Below are positions 23,178-35,559 of a DNA stretch of 64,000 nt, one piece after another; the first letter of the stretch is position 1, and each line of letters opens with the position of its first letter. A program made the position numbers and the translations under genes. Below the pieces are notes generated by a model. That model had not been told where the DNA came from. It was given only the letters and a program-made list of their open reading frames with translations, and ran no database searches. The DNA is from Ornithodoros turicata (lineage: Eukaryota; Arthropoda; Arachnida; Ixodida; Argasidae): positions 54,287,581-54,351,580 of the forward strand of contig NC_088203.1 in NCBI RefSeq assembly GCF_037126465.1, read 5' to 3'.

Positions 23178-23379
23178 TAAAAAATAAAAAAATAGATAGA
23201 GATAGAGTGGAGAGAAGGAGTTTAGTTGAAGATCAACGACGCCATCTTGAAGGAAACGGCCGGAAAGGCCGCTGACTATCGCCGCAAAGCATCGCAGCTA
23301 TGACCACAAGTTCCGGACATCCTGTGATGTTATCATGACATGTCTGGGCAGGTTAGGACAGCTCTGGACATGCAAGGAG

Positions 23380-25300
23380 AAAAACACTCGTAATACAGAG
23401 GCTGGGAAAGCAAGAGTATGCAAACCATCAATAGCTAACAAGAAAATAGAATTAGTTACACAATAAATGATCCCACCACAACAGGAGCGCAGAACGATGC
23501 GACTGCTTCATCCGAGAGGCAGGCAGAGAACTGACTCGTAATGGTTTTTTTCTCCTGTATAAAGCCCCGCAGCTGCATCCCCTAGCGGGTACTTACTTAA
23601 CTAATCTCACAACAAAATTATTAAGAATCACGCCAGCGCTACTCCCGTTCCCAAGGCAGAAGAAGATAGAAAATGGCGGGGATGCCCGGACAACAGCAAC
23701 CAGCACCCGACGTGCACTGGCACAAAAATCGCAAACAAAGCGGGAAGAAAGTTGGCGAAAGCATTAGTTACACAACAAATCAGCTCACCACAGCAGGAGC
23801 GCAGACCGATGCGACTGCTCTCCGCGACAGCCAGGGAGAAACTGACTGGGACGCCGCTCCGCGGCCGCTACGCATCCGCGCTCCTAGCGCCGTCTGGGGC
23901 GACCACCTCCGAGAGGCTAAGAAAGAAGAGCATTCCTGCGCCCCCTGCTGTCCATTCTCATTGGTCGTGAGGCTAAGAGAGAAGAGCATTCCTGCGCCCC
24001 CTGCTGGCCGTTCTCATTGGTCGTGACGTCATCCTATTGTCTCAGGGCTACCCTGTTTTTTTCCACTAATGCTGCTCTAGACAAGGTCAATCTGCAGTGA
24101 AGCCACGGTATGACGTCATCATGCACCTGCGTGGCTCAAGGACGTGTGTGCTCTAGACAGGGGACCTATTATTTATTGAATCACTATCCCAAGAGTATTT
24201 CCTTTATTCTTCTATAACGATTGAATAGGAAATTATTGCAGAAGAGCACCATGCATGAAAGCTGATAGTAGGAATTCCAAAGTCTTACAAAATGAGACTT
24301 GCAAAAGAACAAAATATCCTAACATGTAAATCCATCAACGGCAAATAAGAGGACTAGGCACTCAACAAATCAACACAGAGCACGGGTAACCAGGAGCGCA
24401 GAACTCAGGGCAGCACTATCGTCAAGACAACTATGTTCCTTGTCAAAAAAGAAAAAAATACAAAGCGCCAACAAAGGAAAGCATGCATGTCAGAACACGT
24501 CAGGACAAATTGCACGACTGCTGGGCAACAGAGGAAAACACACACTTGAACAGAGTGAAAAGACACGCACCATCATTTTTCACGTTCACAGCATTCCCCC
24601 ATTGTAAATCCGCTCGTCACAAAATCCACCTGCATCGTCGAACATCATTCACCAGTGACGAACCACACATCCGCACCCCATCAGAGGCAGACAGGTCCCC
24701 ATCGAAGCTACGCTCTTCCACTGACAGCCAACGCAATTACCAGGAGCAGAATTTGCGTGTCCAGACCCGTCAGTGTTCAAGAGAGAAGTGAATCCTTGCG
24801 CCCCCTGCAGGCCGTTGCATTGGTCGTGACGTCATCCTATTGTCCCAGGGCTACACTGTTTTTTCCCACTAAGGCTCCTCTAGACAAGGTCAACCTGAAA
24901 CAATACTGTTGCGGTATGACGTCGTCATGCAGGTGCGTGGCTCAAGGACGCGTACGCTCTAGACAGGGGACCTGTTATTTATTGAATCACTATCCCTAGA
25001 TTATTTCCTTTATTCTACTATAATGATTGCATAGGGAACTATTGCAGAAAAACACCATAGACATGAGGCGATTGTTGCATTTCATTCCCAAAGTCTTGCT
25101 GTACAGGGAAAAAAAATGGTTCAGCAAGACATGTCCATCCCAGCCGAGAGCAATGCAGCTAAGTGAATAATGACGCTTTGTTCCTCCTGAATAAAGTCAC
25201 ACACCTGTCCCCCTCGCGGTTACTCTCTGAACTACATGAATCACAAAATTATTAAGAATAGCTCTACTCCCATTCAAGGCAGCACTATCCTCATTGTCAA
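23380..25300. repeat. Degenerate ~0.8-kb direct repeats, two to three copies
   Basis: GGTCGTGACGTCATCCTATT recurs at about 24019 and 24821. CTCTAGACAGGGGACCT recurs at about 24151 and 24957, and ATTTATTGAATCACTATCCC at 24171 and 24977 (offset about 806). Flanking pieces such as AAAATTATTAAGAAT recur at 23613 and 25244 (two units apart). Inside the first copy a 57-bp segment around GAGCATTCCTGCGCCCCCTG is itself duplicated (23914 and 23971). The block behaves like a low-copy satellite. Confidence 0.75.
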
Positions 25301-25309
25301 GAATATTTA

Positions 25310-27210
25310 GATTAGATTAATATTAATTAAGATTAGATTAATACATCTAGAAGGAAAGCATGTCAGAACAGGCCCAGGCATGTCAGAGCATGTTGGTCAG
25401 ACAACAAGGGGGGGGGAAGCAAAAAGAAACAAAGGAGAAAACCAGCATCAAACTATTTCTAAGCACACGCACTCCTCTTATTCAAAAACAGTGGTCATCA
25501 TCAATCCGTCCAGGACAATACACACCACTTTTCTATTGCTACACTTTTTTCCAGTAACGGTCAGTTTTTTTCTTCTCATCTGTGCGGCAGCGTTTCGTTT
25601 TAAAGATACTTCTGTTTTACGTTCTAAAAGGAGCAAATGAAAACGGATGTCACTAGAATCTAGGAAGAGCGCCACGAAGGGAATCTGTGTAAATCCCTCG
25701 CTCGTGCCCCTTTCCCCCCTCGGAGGTTTTTGGAGATATAAGCGTTTGATTCTCGATAAACTGTTGTTATATCAGAGAAAAATATTTTTCTTCCGTGTCT
25801 CCTATTTCTTTATTCATGAATATATATGAAAAATATAGGCACCCTTGGTCCTCCGGTGTTGATCTGAAAAAAAATATGCATCCGATAATATGATCATTTC
25901 TGAGAAATTGTCGTCAGTCCTTCTTGTTCCGTGTCTCTCGGTCCCCTACGTACCATGAATCCGGTGAGATGTACGGAAGACGCGACAACTTAGAAACTGG
26001 TTCATAGTGAGAACGAGGAGCCAGTTTTTCCGCTGTCCGCGACCTCGTGGTTATAAGCTGTTTCTCTTTTTTTTTTGGGAGGGCGATCCCCCCCTTCCAG
26101 ACGCGCCACTACTACGCTGACTACATCGATAGGTTTAATACTTCTAAAACGGCAACTATCGACGGGTGTACCCTGTTACCCACTCTTAATAATAAAACTT
26201 TTGAAATCCACGCTAAGAAATCCACCCTTCAAATTCCAATCCTTTCAAATTCAAACTGTCAAAATAAATCACAATGGGTCTATGCAGTCCAGTGTTAAGC
26301 ATGGTTTCACGTGAGAAAATCAGTGTTTAAGAAGGTCACACTCCAGAATAACGAGTCTTTATGCAATTCTGTGTGGTATTCAGCATGTATCTCTCAATTA
26401 TTCATTAATTTAATTAAGTTAGAGGCGTAAATAACTACGCGTATGAATACTAGGAAAACAACGCTTCAGAGGTTCGGCCGTTGAGGACGAGGCTATTTGA
26501 GAAAATGGAGTAACGATGGAGCCGTATGGTTACAGTGCTGGTGTTGCGCGATGTGCAGCATAAAAAGGATAATCGCTGCAAGCTCTAATAACGCATGTTT
26601 CTTCTGCCGATTTCGTCAGGTATTCTTCAGACGTGTAACGACTTGGTGTGCTAACACGCGCGTGTAACTTATGAAGGAATTCATTGGTGAAGTGACATTG
26701 ATGCAGTCGTAGCTGTTTTGGACAGGCAATCTGGTAGCGAAAAATGTCCACGATAGGCAACATATAAAACGTACCGCAAAACTGCTGTGTCGACCATTTG
26801 TCACGACGGTAATCACGTACATCATGGTAAACATCATGGAAACGTCTCTTGCTTTCCTCGGCCTCGGCCTACGAAGAACCGCTAATGTTATGTTTGATAA
26901 GCGCCGCGAAAAGTGGTTTAGCAAGGTAAAACTGTGCGGGGAACGCCGTCACATGAGGGATGTGTTTAATTAAATCACAGTGAAAGATAGCAAAGGAATG
27001 TTACTGGTCATGTCGAAAGCAGATCTCGTTCACAAACATATCAATGGATTGTTTAAATAGTGTTCCTGTCAATGGACAACTGACGTTTTCGTCCCGTCTA
27101 TACTGAGCAATGTTGGCCCAGAGCTTGGTTTCTGGATGCCACCAAACACTTCTCGCCAATGTGGTGCACTGTGACTCAATGGGGCATTTACAGCTCAGTG
27201 TCATTACCAC
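25310..27210. other. Spacer without recognised genes
   Basis: It includes a poly-G run near 25410 and a poly-T run near 26070. The overlapping minus-strand frames at 26530-26924 have no recognisable motifs. Confidence 0.4.
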
Positions 27211-27224
27211 ATGAGGCAAGTTGA

Positions 27225-27860
27225 CTCTCTCAGGTGCTGTCACTGCAGTGCTGTAGAAGATCCAAAGTATATTCTTTGTCACTGCCCACACTACTGAGCT
27301 TTCCAAACTGCCATTTTGAGATCTCAATAATCTGAACTCCTGCCCCTCTCTCTAAAATTTCTTGGCTTATGGCTAAATCGAGCCCACGAATGCCTGCTCT
27401 CGAAGCTCTTTTGGCAATTTTGGACTCCATGGGACATTATTTCCTTCCTCACACCACAAGCAGCTATGGGGTAGAGTACCGCCCCAGGCAATGAAACTCT
27501 CTGTCCATCTCAAAATAAAGGTGATGAACAGCATCTGCAACTTCTGTGAGGTGGTTTAAACCACTCTTATAACTACATGATACAGACAAAATACAGAAAC
27601 TGACACTTCCTCAGGTAGGACCTAAGGAAGCGTGGACCTCCATGCGAAACCTTGTACAAATTAAACTTAAACAAAAATCTTCAGTGTCGATTTATGTATT
27701 TTGTTTATGCGATCTACAGGACTTGACTCCCCTCTTCGTATATCAACCACATGGTATGTGTAACCTAGGAATGCTGGTATGTGTTTACCCGTTTACCCAT
27801 GTAATGACCCTTTCTGGTCCCTTGGGTTTTGGAATAATAAATAAATAAATAAATAAATGT
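27225..27860 (+). mobile_element. Degenerate LINE 3' end with (AATA)n tail
   Basis: 27240-27430 read in the plus direction gives DPKYILCHCPHY and, after stops, KFLGLW, resembling the C-terminal CHCP region after the RNase H domain of I/R1-type LINEs. The segment 27740-27860 (CCATGTAATGACCCTTTCTGG, then an AATA microsatellite) resembles the 3' end of the LINE at 35380-35430. Stops break the frame repeatedly. Whether both parts belong to one insertion is uncertain. Confidence 0.5.
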
Positions 27861-28167
27861 GGGTGGAGTGACTAGTTTGCCACAGTACCACAAATAGGAA
27901 CACAAATGGCTGATAAATCTGCTGCAGAATCTGGGCCAAGACGATGAGCACTTGGAATCATCACAGTTTTCAATACCATGCAGAGGAAGATGGAGTAGAG
28001 TACCCTCAAATTTTGTACTACTTTTTCTGAATTACTTGTAATTATGCAGCAGCTACATAGGCATCAGTTAAAATGCTACTCAGAATTGCCAAAACTTCAT
28101 GCTAGCACTCAATTCTTTTTACAAACTTTGGTTTGTGATGTGATGAATGTTTCGGTGACTTCCATAG

Positions 28168-28334
28168 GCCCGGTTTCACCAACTCTGGTTAAGTGAACGA
28201 ATATCAAGGGTTGCCAATCCTCGAACAGACACTTAACAGACACTTATTTTCCATCGGTGATGTGGTGAAGCAAATAGTTTAATGACCGTTCATCTTAGTT
28301 CAGATGCTGAAAAGGTTGGTGAAACTGGGTCATT
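28168..28334. mobile_element. Small MITE with GGTTTCACCAAC ends
   Basis: The left end GCCCGGTTTCACCAAC is matched by the right end GTTGGTGAAACTGGGT. About 165 bp, non-coding. The target duplication is not clear. Confidence 0.65.
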
Positions 28335-28723
28335 ATGTAGCCTTTGTGTTCTGGTGCTGTGCAACGGTTTTTCGAGGGATTCAAACTACAAAAAAAGGAT
28401 AGTAATAAAAAAATTCTTGGCATACCTACCTACCTACATATATGTCCTGGACAGCATGTAAGAAACTCAACAGAATATAAATGTCATCATGACATTGGTA
28501 GACAGACTGATACTGAAACAAATCGGAAGGGGAGGGCTGGGTGGGCTGGGTTCCACGAATGGGCACTTGTTCACTGCCTCCTCTTGAAAGAAAAGTAGGA
28601 CCGAAAGTCGCGTGCTCTGTCAAAGACCACCATAATCCCCTCAAGACCGTCTCTTTTTGATGCGAACTCGTCCCCCCTAGCTTTGAGCGTAGCTCAACTG
28701 TACCAAATTGGTGGCACTGTTGA

Positions 28724-28800
28724 ACAGTATGATGTCATTTTTTTATGATGGACAGTATGATGTCATTTGTTTTTATGATGGACAGTATGATGTCATTTGT
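28724..28800 (+). repeat. 28-30-bp minisatellite, three units
   Basis: ACAGTATGATGTCATTT followed by TTTTATGATGG recurs at 28724, 28752 and 28782. Confidence 0.9.
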
Positions 28801-28804
28801 ACCG

Positions 28805-29735
28805 TTTCTAAGCACTTTGTACAAGGGTTTTGTATGCCAGCAGTGTACTGTCTGCGAAAGGTAGTTTCCGTGTCCACTTCAAGAAGTTCAATTTTTTTAA
28901 GAGGCTTAGAGGATGCGTAACTAATGTGTGATTCCCACTAAATATCAGGAGAGAGGTGCGCACTTAAATACCTGAAACCCTCAACTCAATTAATTGTAGG
29001 ATCAAAATTACGTGGAAATATATTGAGGTTTGTCTCGTTCACAAAAGACATCATTGCACACTCTGCAAAGTGCATCGGTAGTTGCCATGGCCTACATCAA
29101 TCATAGATACTGCAAACCACTCATTGAGCATAGTCAGTCCGTGGTACGCAAAGTGAAAAGCGTCATTGCCCATTGTGAACATGGCCATGCAACAGTGCTT
29201 GCGGCTTCGCATTTCTCACTAGTTTCTTTCATCACTTTGTTATGAGATGACTAATGCTTTGCCAATTCAACACTTGGAACTTTGGAACAACTTTGCAAAG
29301 CATATGTACTCGTATGCACTTCCTTTAATCGCTTCAGTAGTATTTCTTCCGTAACATATCTCAGCAAAGCAGTATGTCATGTAGGTAACAGAATTTTGGC
29401 ACAGTATTTGCTTGATATGTCCAACAAGCAGAGATATCAAATCTTTGTGCCAAAATGGTGTGCCACGTGTCCGTGTAAAGACGAGTCGCTTAGATGGAAT
29501 AGGTACAGCATCTTGATGTTGAATGCAAGAAGTTAATGTTTGACAACATATATGTCATGGGTTAAATAGAGCAGTATATCATACACATCAGAAGAATGCC
29601 AACACTTCAGTGCTTTACCTTTACCTGTTATTCCAATGTTTACTCTCCCTTCTATTGGAATTATGTATTTCAGAATCATTTTTGTATTACTGAATTTTAA
29701 TTTGGCAATCCTTTCACATGTCTTGTGATAGACAG
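28805..29735. other. Spacer without recognised genes
   Basis: It is AT-rich, with no motif, splice pattern or repeat that I can support. Confidence 0.4.
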
Positions 29736-29822
29736 GTTAGCAATGTAAGCAGTGTTTATGTGCCTCTCACAACCTGCATCTTTATGCAAAAGTACTCCAA
29801 AAGCCAGGAGCTGACATAACTA

Positions 29823-30100
29823 GACAAAAAAGTAGAGAACTCCAACTTAACGTAACAAAATAACAAGGTTTACTCAGACGTTCCATCCGTCATGCGACGG
29901 ACATCATCAGTGCCAAACTGAATGAGCGATTGCACAACCGGTCATTATTTAAGGAGATGGGAGTATTGTTCGGGGAAGGGCCACGGTTTTTCTTAAAAAC
30001 CGAGGGGTCACTGCGTATGTTCCGAGACTCTAGAAGCTTCCTGTGTTCCCATCTTTGTTCTCTCTTGTTATGTTAAGTTGGAGTTCTCTTCTTTTTTGTC
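29823..30100 (-). mobile_element. Penelope-type inverted repeat with hammerhead-like motif
   Basis: The outer ends are inverted repeats of about 36 bp (left GACAAAAAAGTAGAGAACTC; the right end is its complement with two or three mismatches). Just inside lies a hammerhead-like motif (29877-29910, minus strand). Flanking GCATCTTTATG and GCATTTTTATG may be a duplicated target. Pseudo-LTRs of Penelope-like elements carry hammerhead ribozymes, so this is probably a non-autonomous derivative of such an element. Confidence 0.55.
29877..29910 (-). ncRNA. Degenerate hammerhead ribozyme-like motif
   Basis: On the minus strand the motif reads CUGAUGA, a perfect 6-bp stem II (UCCGUC / GACGGA) closed by a GCAU loop, then GGAAC and the cleavage triplet GUC. 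The canonical second core strand is GAAA; here it reads GGAA, so self-cleavage is probably lost. Stems I and III would be very short, as in Penelope-type hammerheads. Confidence 0.5.
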
Positions 30101-31084
30101 AGCATTTTTATGTCTGAGGGTGTTTTTGTGACAAGAGGGCAAGGGTGCCGGCAACATGGCACATGTTCACAAAAATCCAGAACCAGACACACACACACAC
30201 ACACAAAAGTATAGCATAACACAGTCCCAATCATTTTGTCGTGTCCTTTTTGATGTGTCGTCTGTTCTACAGTTTTTTTTTGTTTGTTTTTTTCGTGTGT
30301 AGTTTCTGGATTTTAAGCCCAGGAGCAGTTGCTGTAGAGGATGCTGAGAACATGTGAAGCATACATTTTCTCATTCTCACATTATGCTGTAAGCAGTGTG
30401 AAATACAACCCAAAAGGAATTTAATGAGAGACAACTTGTCATCAAGATCAGTGTGGGAACATTGCAAAGGAAAAATAATTCTGAACCATAATGGATTTCT
30501 ATCCTATTTAATGGTACAGTATCAGATGAAAGTAATCCAAATAATATTAAAGAAGTAACCGTGCAAATTATGAGTCAAACAGTGAAGCTGGCTGCAGTAC
30601 ACTACAATGTGTCACATGTAACAATATCAGTGTTTCCAAAACTGACACATAAACCTTAGGGAGGCCGCAATAGTCAAAGCGGGGTTACACCAGTTGGCGA
30701 AAAGAAAAAGCAGATGAAATGAACGCAATATGCACAAAACCAAGGAAACGATCACGCTAGAACTGCAATATATTGAAGTTGTTTTTAAAAAATAGAAGTT
30801 AGTTCAGCGCACAGATATCAGCTGTCGAACACACAGCCATCCCGAAAACTATGCCCATCTTCGTTTACGCACCCACGAATCCACAGGAAGACCGCCGAGG
30901 CTTTCCCACTCGGATTAAGTATCTGTACCTTGAACTGTGAACAGTTTGGTGTACACTCCAGAAAACGAGAACAGCTGATTGCCGATTTCATGGGCGCGGC
31001 CATGCGAGCCGACAAGGACAGTTCAACAGAGGAGTAATTTGAACGCGAATGTGGCGCTAGTGGTAGGCGCAACAATTTGCACTT

Positions 31085-32640
31085 CAAACGACGTAAAGTG
31101 ACTAAAAATTAAGCAGCGAGGATGCGTGCTTGCTCATTTGTGATCATTTGGGCCTGTAATCCTCATCACGGTTCAGAAAAGCTGCTAAAAATGCCGATGA
31201 CTGGCACAAGAAAAACGAGTTTGCAATGTTGTTTGACCCGTTGCGGTTCAAGCGAATATATGTCTTTTTTGTGCTTCCTTCCTCTTTTCTTTTTCTTGTT
31301 TTTTCTTTTTCTTTTATTGTTTTTTACTGTTGTCGGTTCGTTCCGGAGCCCTAGCTTGGAAAGCTGCTCCTGTTTAGTTTCGGTATAAATCGGAATGTGG
31401 GGGCAAGGGGAACAGTCCACCGCTCCTCGAGTTTACACAGTGCTGGCTCTGCCCCCCACCCCCGAATTTTCCCTCCGAGGACTTCTTTGAAAATGCCGTA
31501 CTTCTCAATCTCGAACTCTATGTCCAGCAGAGCTCTCCTTCAGGTTAGGTTAGGTTAGGTTGGGTTAGGTTAGGTTAGGGCTCGCTCCCCCTTGCCGACT
31601 TCCGAGTTAGTGCGAGCGAAGTATCTCGATAATGGAAAATCTGAAACGGTGCACTAAAAACAAATGTCACCTCTGGGGATAATAATTTGAAGCATATAGA
31701 TGAAGGATTCATCTCATATCTAAACCGATTGCCAGCAATTCTGCTCTTTCTGTTTCTCGAAGAAAAAGAGCTTCACACACACACACACACAAAATACATC
31801 TTGGTGAATTATGCAAATTAGAATGCCAAAATACCTTGCAGATAAGGTTTTCCTCCACTCGCGTACGCGTACGTGCGGAACTAATGTACACATAGTCCTA
31901 GTTGTTTTATTTTAAAATATCTCCATTAAAATGGCTACGACAACGTATGCGTTTGTGGCACCCCGTTTATTTTGTGTGTGTGTGTGTGTGTATTTCAGCT
32001 TGGGGGGGACAAACTTTTATAAAAAAGTCACGAGAGCACGTCATTTTCACAGTTGAGTTCTACGGGCGCGTATCTTTTCCAAGAGAGACTATAATGATTA
32101 ATAAGGATGACTAATCAATTAAATTCATTAATTAACTCTAATAAGGACGTCTTGAACAAAAGCCAGATACCGATATGAGAGACTGTCCTAGTTAGAATCC
32201 ACGTTTAAAAATTTTGAAACGCGTACGTGTATTAAAATATCAATCCCCGAATTTTGACATGCAAATGGCCAAAACCGAAACCGTGGCAACCACGTTTGGG
32301 GTGGTGGTCTTCACGGTACGGGATCCGTATGGGATACTTCTGTAAGTCAACTGCGCTCGCAACTATATTGTCTTGGCTCAGAAACCGTATGTTTCTGGAA
32401 CGTAGAGAGGGAAAAAAGGAATCACACAACAGGAATATACTTCAAGTACTCTTCTCCTTAGGGAAGCGAGGAAGCGAAATATTTATTGACTCTACGTTGC
32501 ACTAGTGTCAGCGCGCTGAGCGGTTGAGCTGGAATTGGAATTAGAGTTGGAAATGAATCAAAAAGAACGATAAATATTACTAGAAAGAAAAAGAATGAAA
32601 AAAGCGTTATCTGAGCTGATCGAACTCGGTTCACTCTGGA
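31085..32640. other. Loop between inverted arms
   Basis: It contains a polypyrimidine tract (31260-31330), CA and TG microsatellites (31776, 31973) and the telomere-like array. No gene is supported. Confidence 0.5.
31543..31580 (+). repeat. Interstitial telomere-like (TTAGG)n
   Basis: About seven TTAGG units with one variant (TTGGG), in the loop between the arms of the inverted duplication. Confidence 0.8.
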
Positions 32641-32643
32641 AAT

Positions 32644-32905
32644 TGTTGCACCGACGACTGGCGCCACGTTCGAACTTACCTAAAATTGCTCCTCTGTTGA
32701 ACGGTCCTTCTCGGCTCGCATGGCCGCGCCCATGAAAGCAGCAATCAGCTGTTCTCGTTTTGTGGAGTGTGCACTAAACTGTTTGTAGTTCAAGCTACAG
32801 GTACTTAATACGAGTGGGAGAGCTTCGGCAGTCTTTCTGTGGATTCGTGGGTGCATCAACAAAGATGGGCATAGCCTTCGGGATGTCTGTGTGTGTGAGC
32901 CGGTG
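32644..32905 (+). pseudogene. Second copy of conserved peptide block (right inverted arm)
   Basis: The plus strand encodes SVERSFSARMAAPMKAAISC, then a stop (TAG near 32787), then SGRASAVFLWIRGC. The minus-strand copy at 31060-30820 encodes nearly the same residues. Most differences are silent or conservative, so both descend from a protein-coding ancestor, probably a first or only exon. I do not recognise the protein. The two copies are head to head. Confidence 0.5.
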
Positions 32906-33019
32906 TCTTTCTCCGTCTGTTACGTCGCGAGACAACTGAGATCACCGTGTGTGCGCACTCAGGAAGCTTCAAATCTGCCCTGATACATACACAGTAATAT
33001 ACACCTTCAATATACGCTG

Positions 33020-35435
33020 ATACATATACGGTCAATAAATTGGGACTTGCTCCACGGCAATCTTTCCCGGAGTTCACAAGAGACACTGTTTGTGGATTTA
33101 CGCCTTACATTTAATGTATCGCACGTCGTTCCACATCCTACCCGAATAACTCATGCCACGCATTCGACCCTTGACTTGGTTTTAACCTCCCATCCTGAGC
33201 ACATCACTTCTTTGCATGCCACTGATGGTCTCAGTGACCACAGAGCCATTTTCTAAGATATCTCTTCAAGTAGTCCAAATGTTCATAAATTCAACGATAA
33301 AACCATATACGACTATGCTCGAGCTAACTTCCAAGCCATCAACGAGGGTCTTGAAGCTCTGTATGAAAATTCATTTCATGGCACCTTGCCTCACTCCATT
33401 GAGGATAACTGGTCCCTCTTTCGTGACAACATAAACTACCTTACCGAGTACAGTGTTCCAAAGATAAGAGTGAAATATTATGATCACAATCCTTGGTTCC
33501 CGAAAAGTCTTAAAATCTTGCTAACCAAGAAAAAACGCTTATTCAGGCAAGCAAAGCGTCTTGGCAACAACGTATCGTGGGCTAAATTTCACTACTGTGA
33601 ACGGGAATACAGGCGCTCTATCAAGCAAGTGAAACATAAGTTCTTTACCATCGACCTCCCGTCTCTCTTGACGAATAAACCAAAACAATTTTGGCAAATC
33701 TGATCTCCATCAAAATCCCACCGTATCAGTCTAACTGATACCCGCCGACAGCGACTGCGCCAACGCTTTCGCTTCCTTGTTTTCATCCGTTTTCAACACC
33801 GATAACAGGTACACCCAAACTCCATTATCAGTAATTGCCCCTATTCACAAATCAGGCAGCTGCCACATCGTTAATAACTACCGCCCCATTTCACTCACAT
33901 CTATAGTATGTAAAATTCTCGAACGCATACTCCAACGTAGTTAAGTACCTTGAAGAAAAATGCTTCTTCTATCACTTGCAGCACGGGTTTCAAAACCTCT
34001 TTTCATGTGAAACTCAAGTAGTCAGTTTTGTTCACGACATCTTTCTCCACGCGGACAATAATCATCAGACTGACGCCGCTTTCTTACACTTTCGCAAGGC
34101 CTTCGATATGGTGCCGCACCCTAAGCTTCTATACAAACTCTATCTGCTTAACCTCGACCCGTATGTCGTCCATTGGATAGCTAAATTTCTGACTAATCGT
34201 ACGTTATTTGTTACTTGCAACAACCACCTATCCCCAGATGTACCTGTGCTTTCTGATGTCCCTCAGGGTTCAGTCCCCGGCCCTCTCCTTTTCCTTATCT
34301 ATATAAATGACCTTCTTTCAGGCATATCTACCACGATTCGCCTCTTTGCTGACGACTGTGTAGTGTACAGGCAAATCCTCTCTCCTTCTGACCAACTAAC
34401 CTTACAAAGCGACCTTTAACTAATCTGGCGTTGGTGCAATGAGTGGCAAATGCCTCTGAACATTGCACAGTGTCGCATTTTGTCGTTTTCTCGAAGACGG
34501 GTCTCCTGCCTTCCTTCCTTCCCCTACACTCTAAGTGATATCACAATAACCCGAGCAGATTCTTACAAATATCTTGGAATCCACCTTTCCTCCAACCTAA
34601 CTTGGAATGAGCACATCAACCACATAATAACTAACGCTTCTCGCTCCCTAGGCTTTGTTAGCCGCACCCTCAGGTTGGCGGGCTCCATCTTAAGCTCCTA
34701 ACCTTCACGGCTCTTGTACGAAGCAAGCTGGAATATGCATCACCTATTTGGGACCCTCCCCAAAGGTATCTCTGCGACGCCCTAGAAGCCATCCAGAATC
34801 GGGCTGCCCGTTTCATTTCCAACGACTACAAATTCGATCCCTTGTAACCGCGTTAAAATCAAACCTTAATATCGACTCACTTGAACATCGTCGCCGTCTT
34901 GCCAAGTTAGTCCTCTTCCATTGGTTCTTTTTCATCTTGCCACCGCCCGATGTCATTTTTCCTCGCATCCACCACACTAATAAGGTCACATGCTTTCATT
35001 GTAATACCAATGCACTATCCAGATCATTCTTTTGTTCAACTGCCATCGAATGGAACAACCTCCCATCACCTCTCGCAACTATTATCTACCATACACGATT
35101 TTTTAACACCCTCTCCCGTTCAATCCACCCACAAGACCACCACGCTTGTATGTCAGTTGCTATGAAATTTTTCACCTCCCCCTTATCATATTTGTTAGTT
35201 ATCTGTACTTATGTGAACGAATTCCCTGTTTCACGCTTTAATACTTGTTTTCATATAAGATTGTACTGTCGTCGTTTCTTTATTTTCCTGTTTACTTACT
35301 GCTAATTGTGTTGTTCTTTTCTGGTTGCTTGTTTGTTTCTATCAAGTTGCTGTAAATGTATCTTACGCTCCAGTTCCCACCCCCCATGTAATGTCCTCCG
35401 GACCCTTGGGGTTCTCGAAATAAATAAAGAAATAT
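33020..35435 (+). pseudogene. LINE (Jockey/CR1-type) endonuclease-reverse transcriptase, 5' truncated
   Basis: In order: the end of an APE-type endonuclease (LVLTSHPEHI, DGLSDHRAIF), the linker, RT motifs NYRPISLTS (33875), FLHFRKAFDMVPH (34070-34120), PQGSVPGPLLF and FADDCVVY, and a C-terminal region ending near 35305. The 3' end CGGACCCTTGGGGTTCTCG is followed by AATAAATAAAG. The first catalytic aspartate of the RT is replaced by histidine (normally FLDFRKAFD), several frames are broken, and about 80 residues before RT block 1 are missing. It inserted into the right arm of the inverted duplication. Confidence 0.85.
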
Positions 35436-35559
35436 GAATGTTATACTAGTGCGTGCAAGTAGCGTCTGATGTAGGTCCACGGTCTCGTCATGATACTGCG
35501 GCACACTTGATTCAAAGCATTGCTGCGAGTTAGCTTGTTTCCCGACTAATTGTGTGCTG

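Larger units (their letters stand above)
29740..31076. repeat. Left arm of a large diverged inverted duplication
   Basis: It matches the reverse complement of 35560-36150 (29740-30800) and of 32644-32905 (30820-31076). Examples: GTGAAGCTGGCT at 30581 against its complement at 35763, and TGGATTTTAAGCCCA at 30308 against its complement near 35905. The inner end encodes, on the minus strand, a conserved peptide block with RMAAPMKSAISCSRF and ASAVFLWIRGC. A Penelope-type insertion at 29823-30100 interrupts the arm. Confidence 0.7.

Noticed and set aside
31122..31388. 88-codon ORF rich in phenylalanine and leucine
   Set aside because: It is produced by a polypyrimidine tract.
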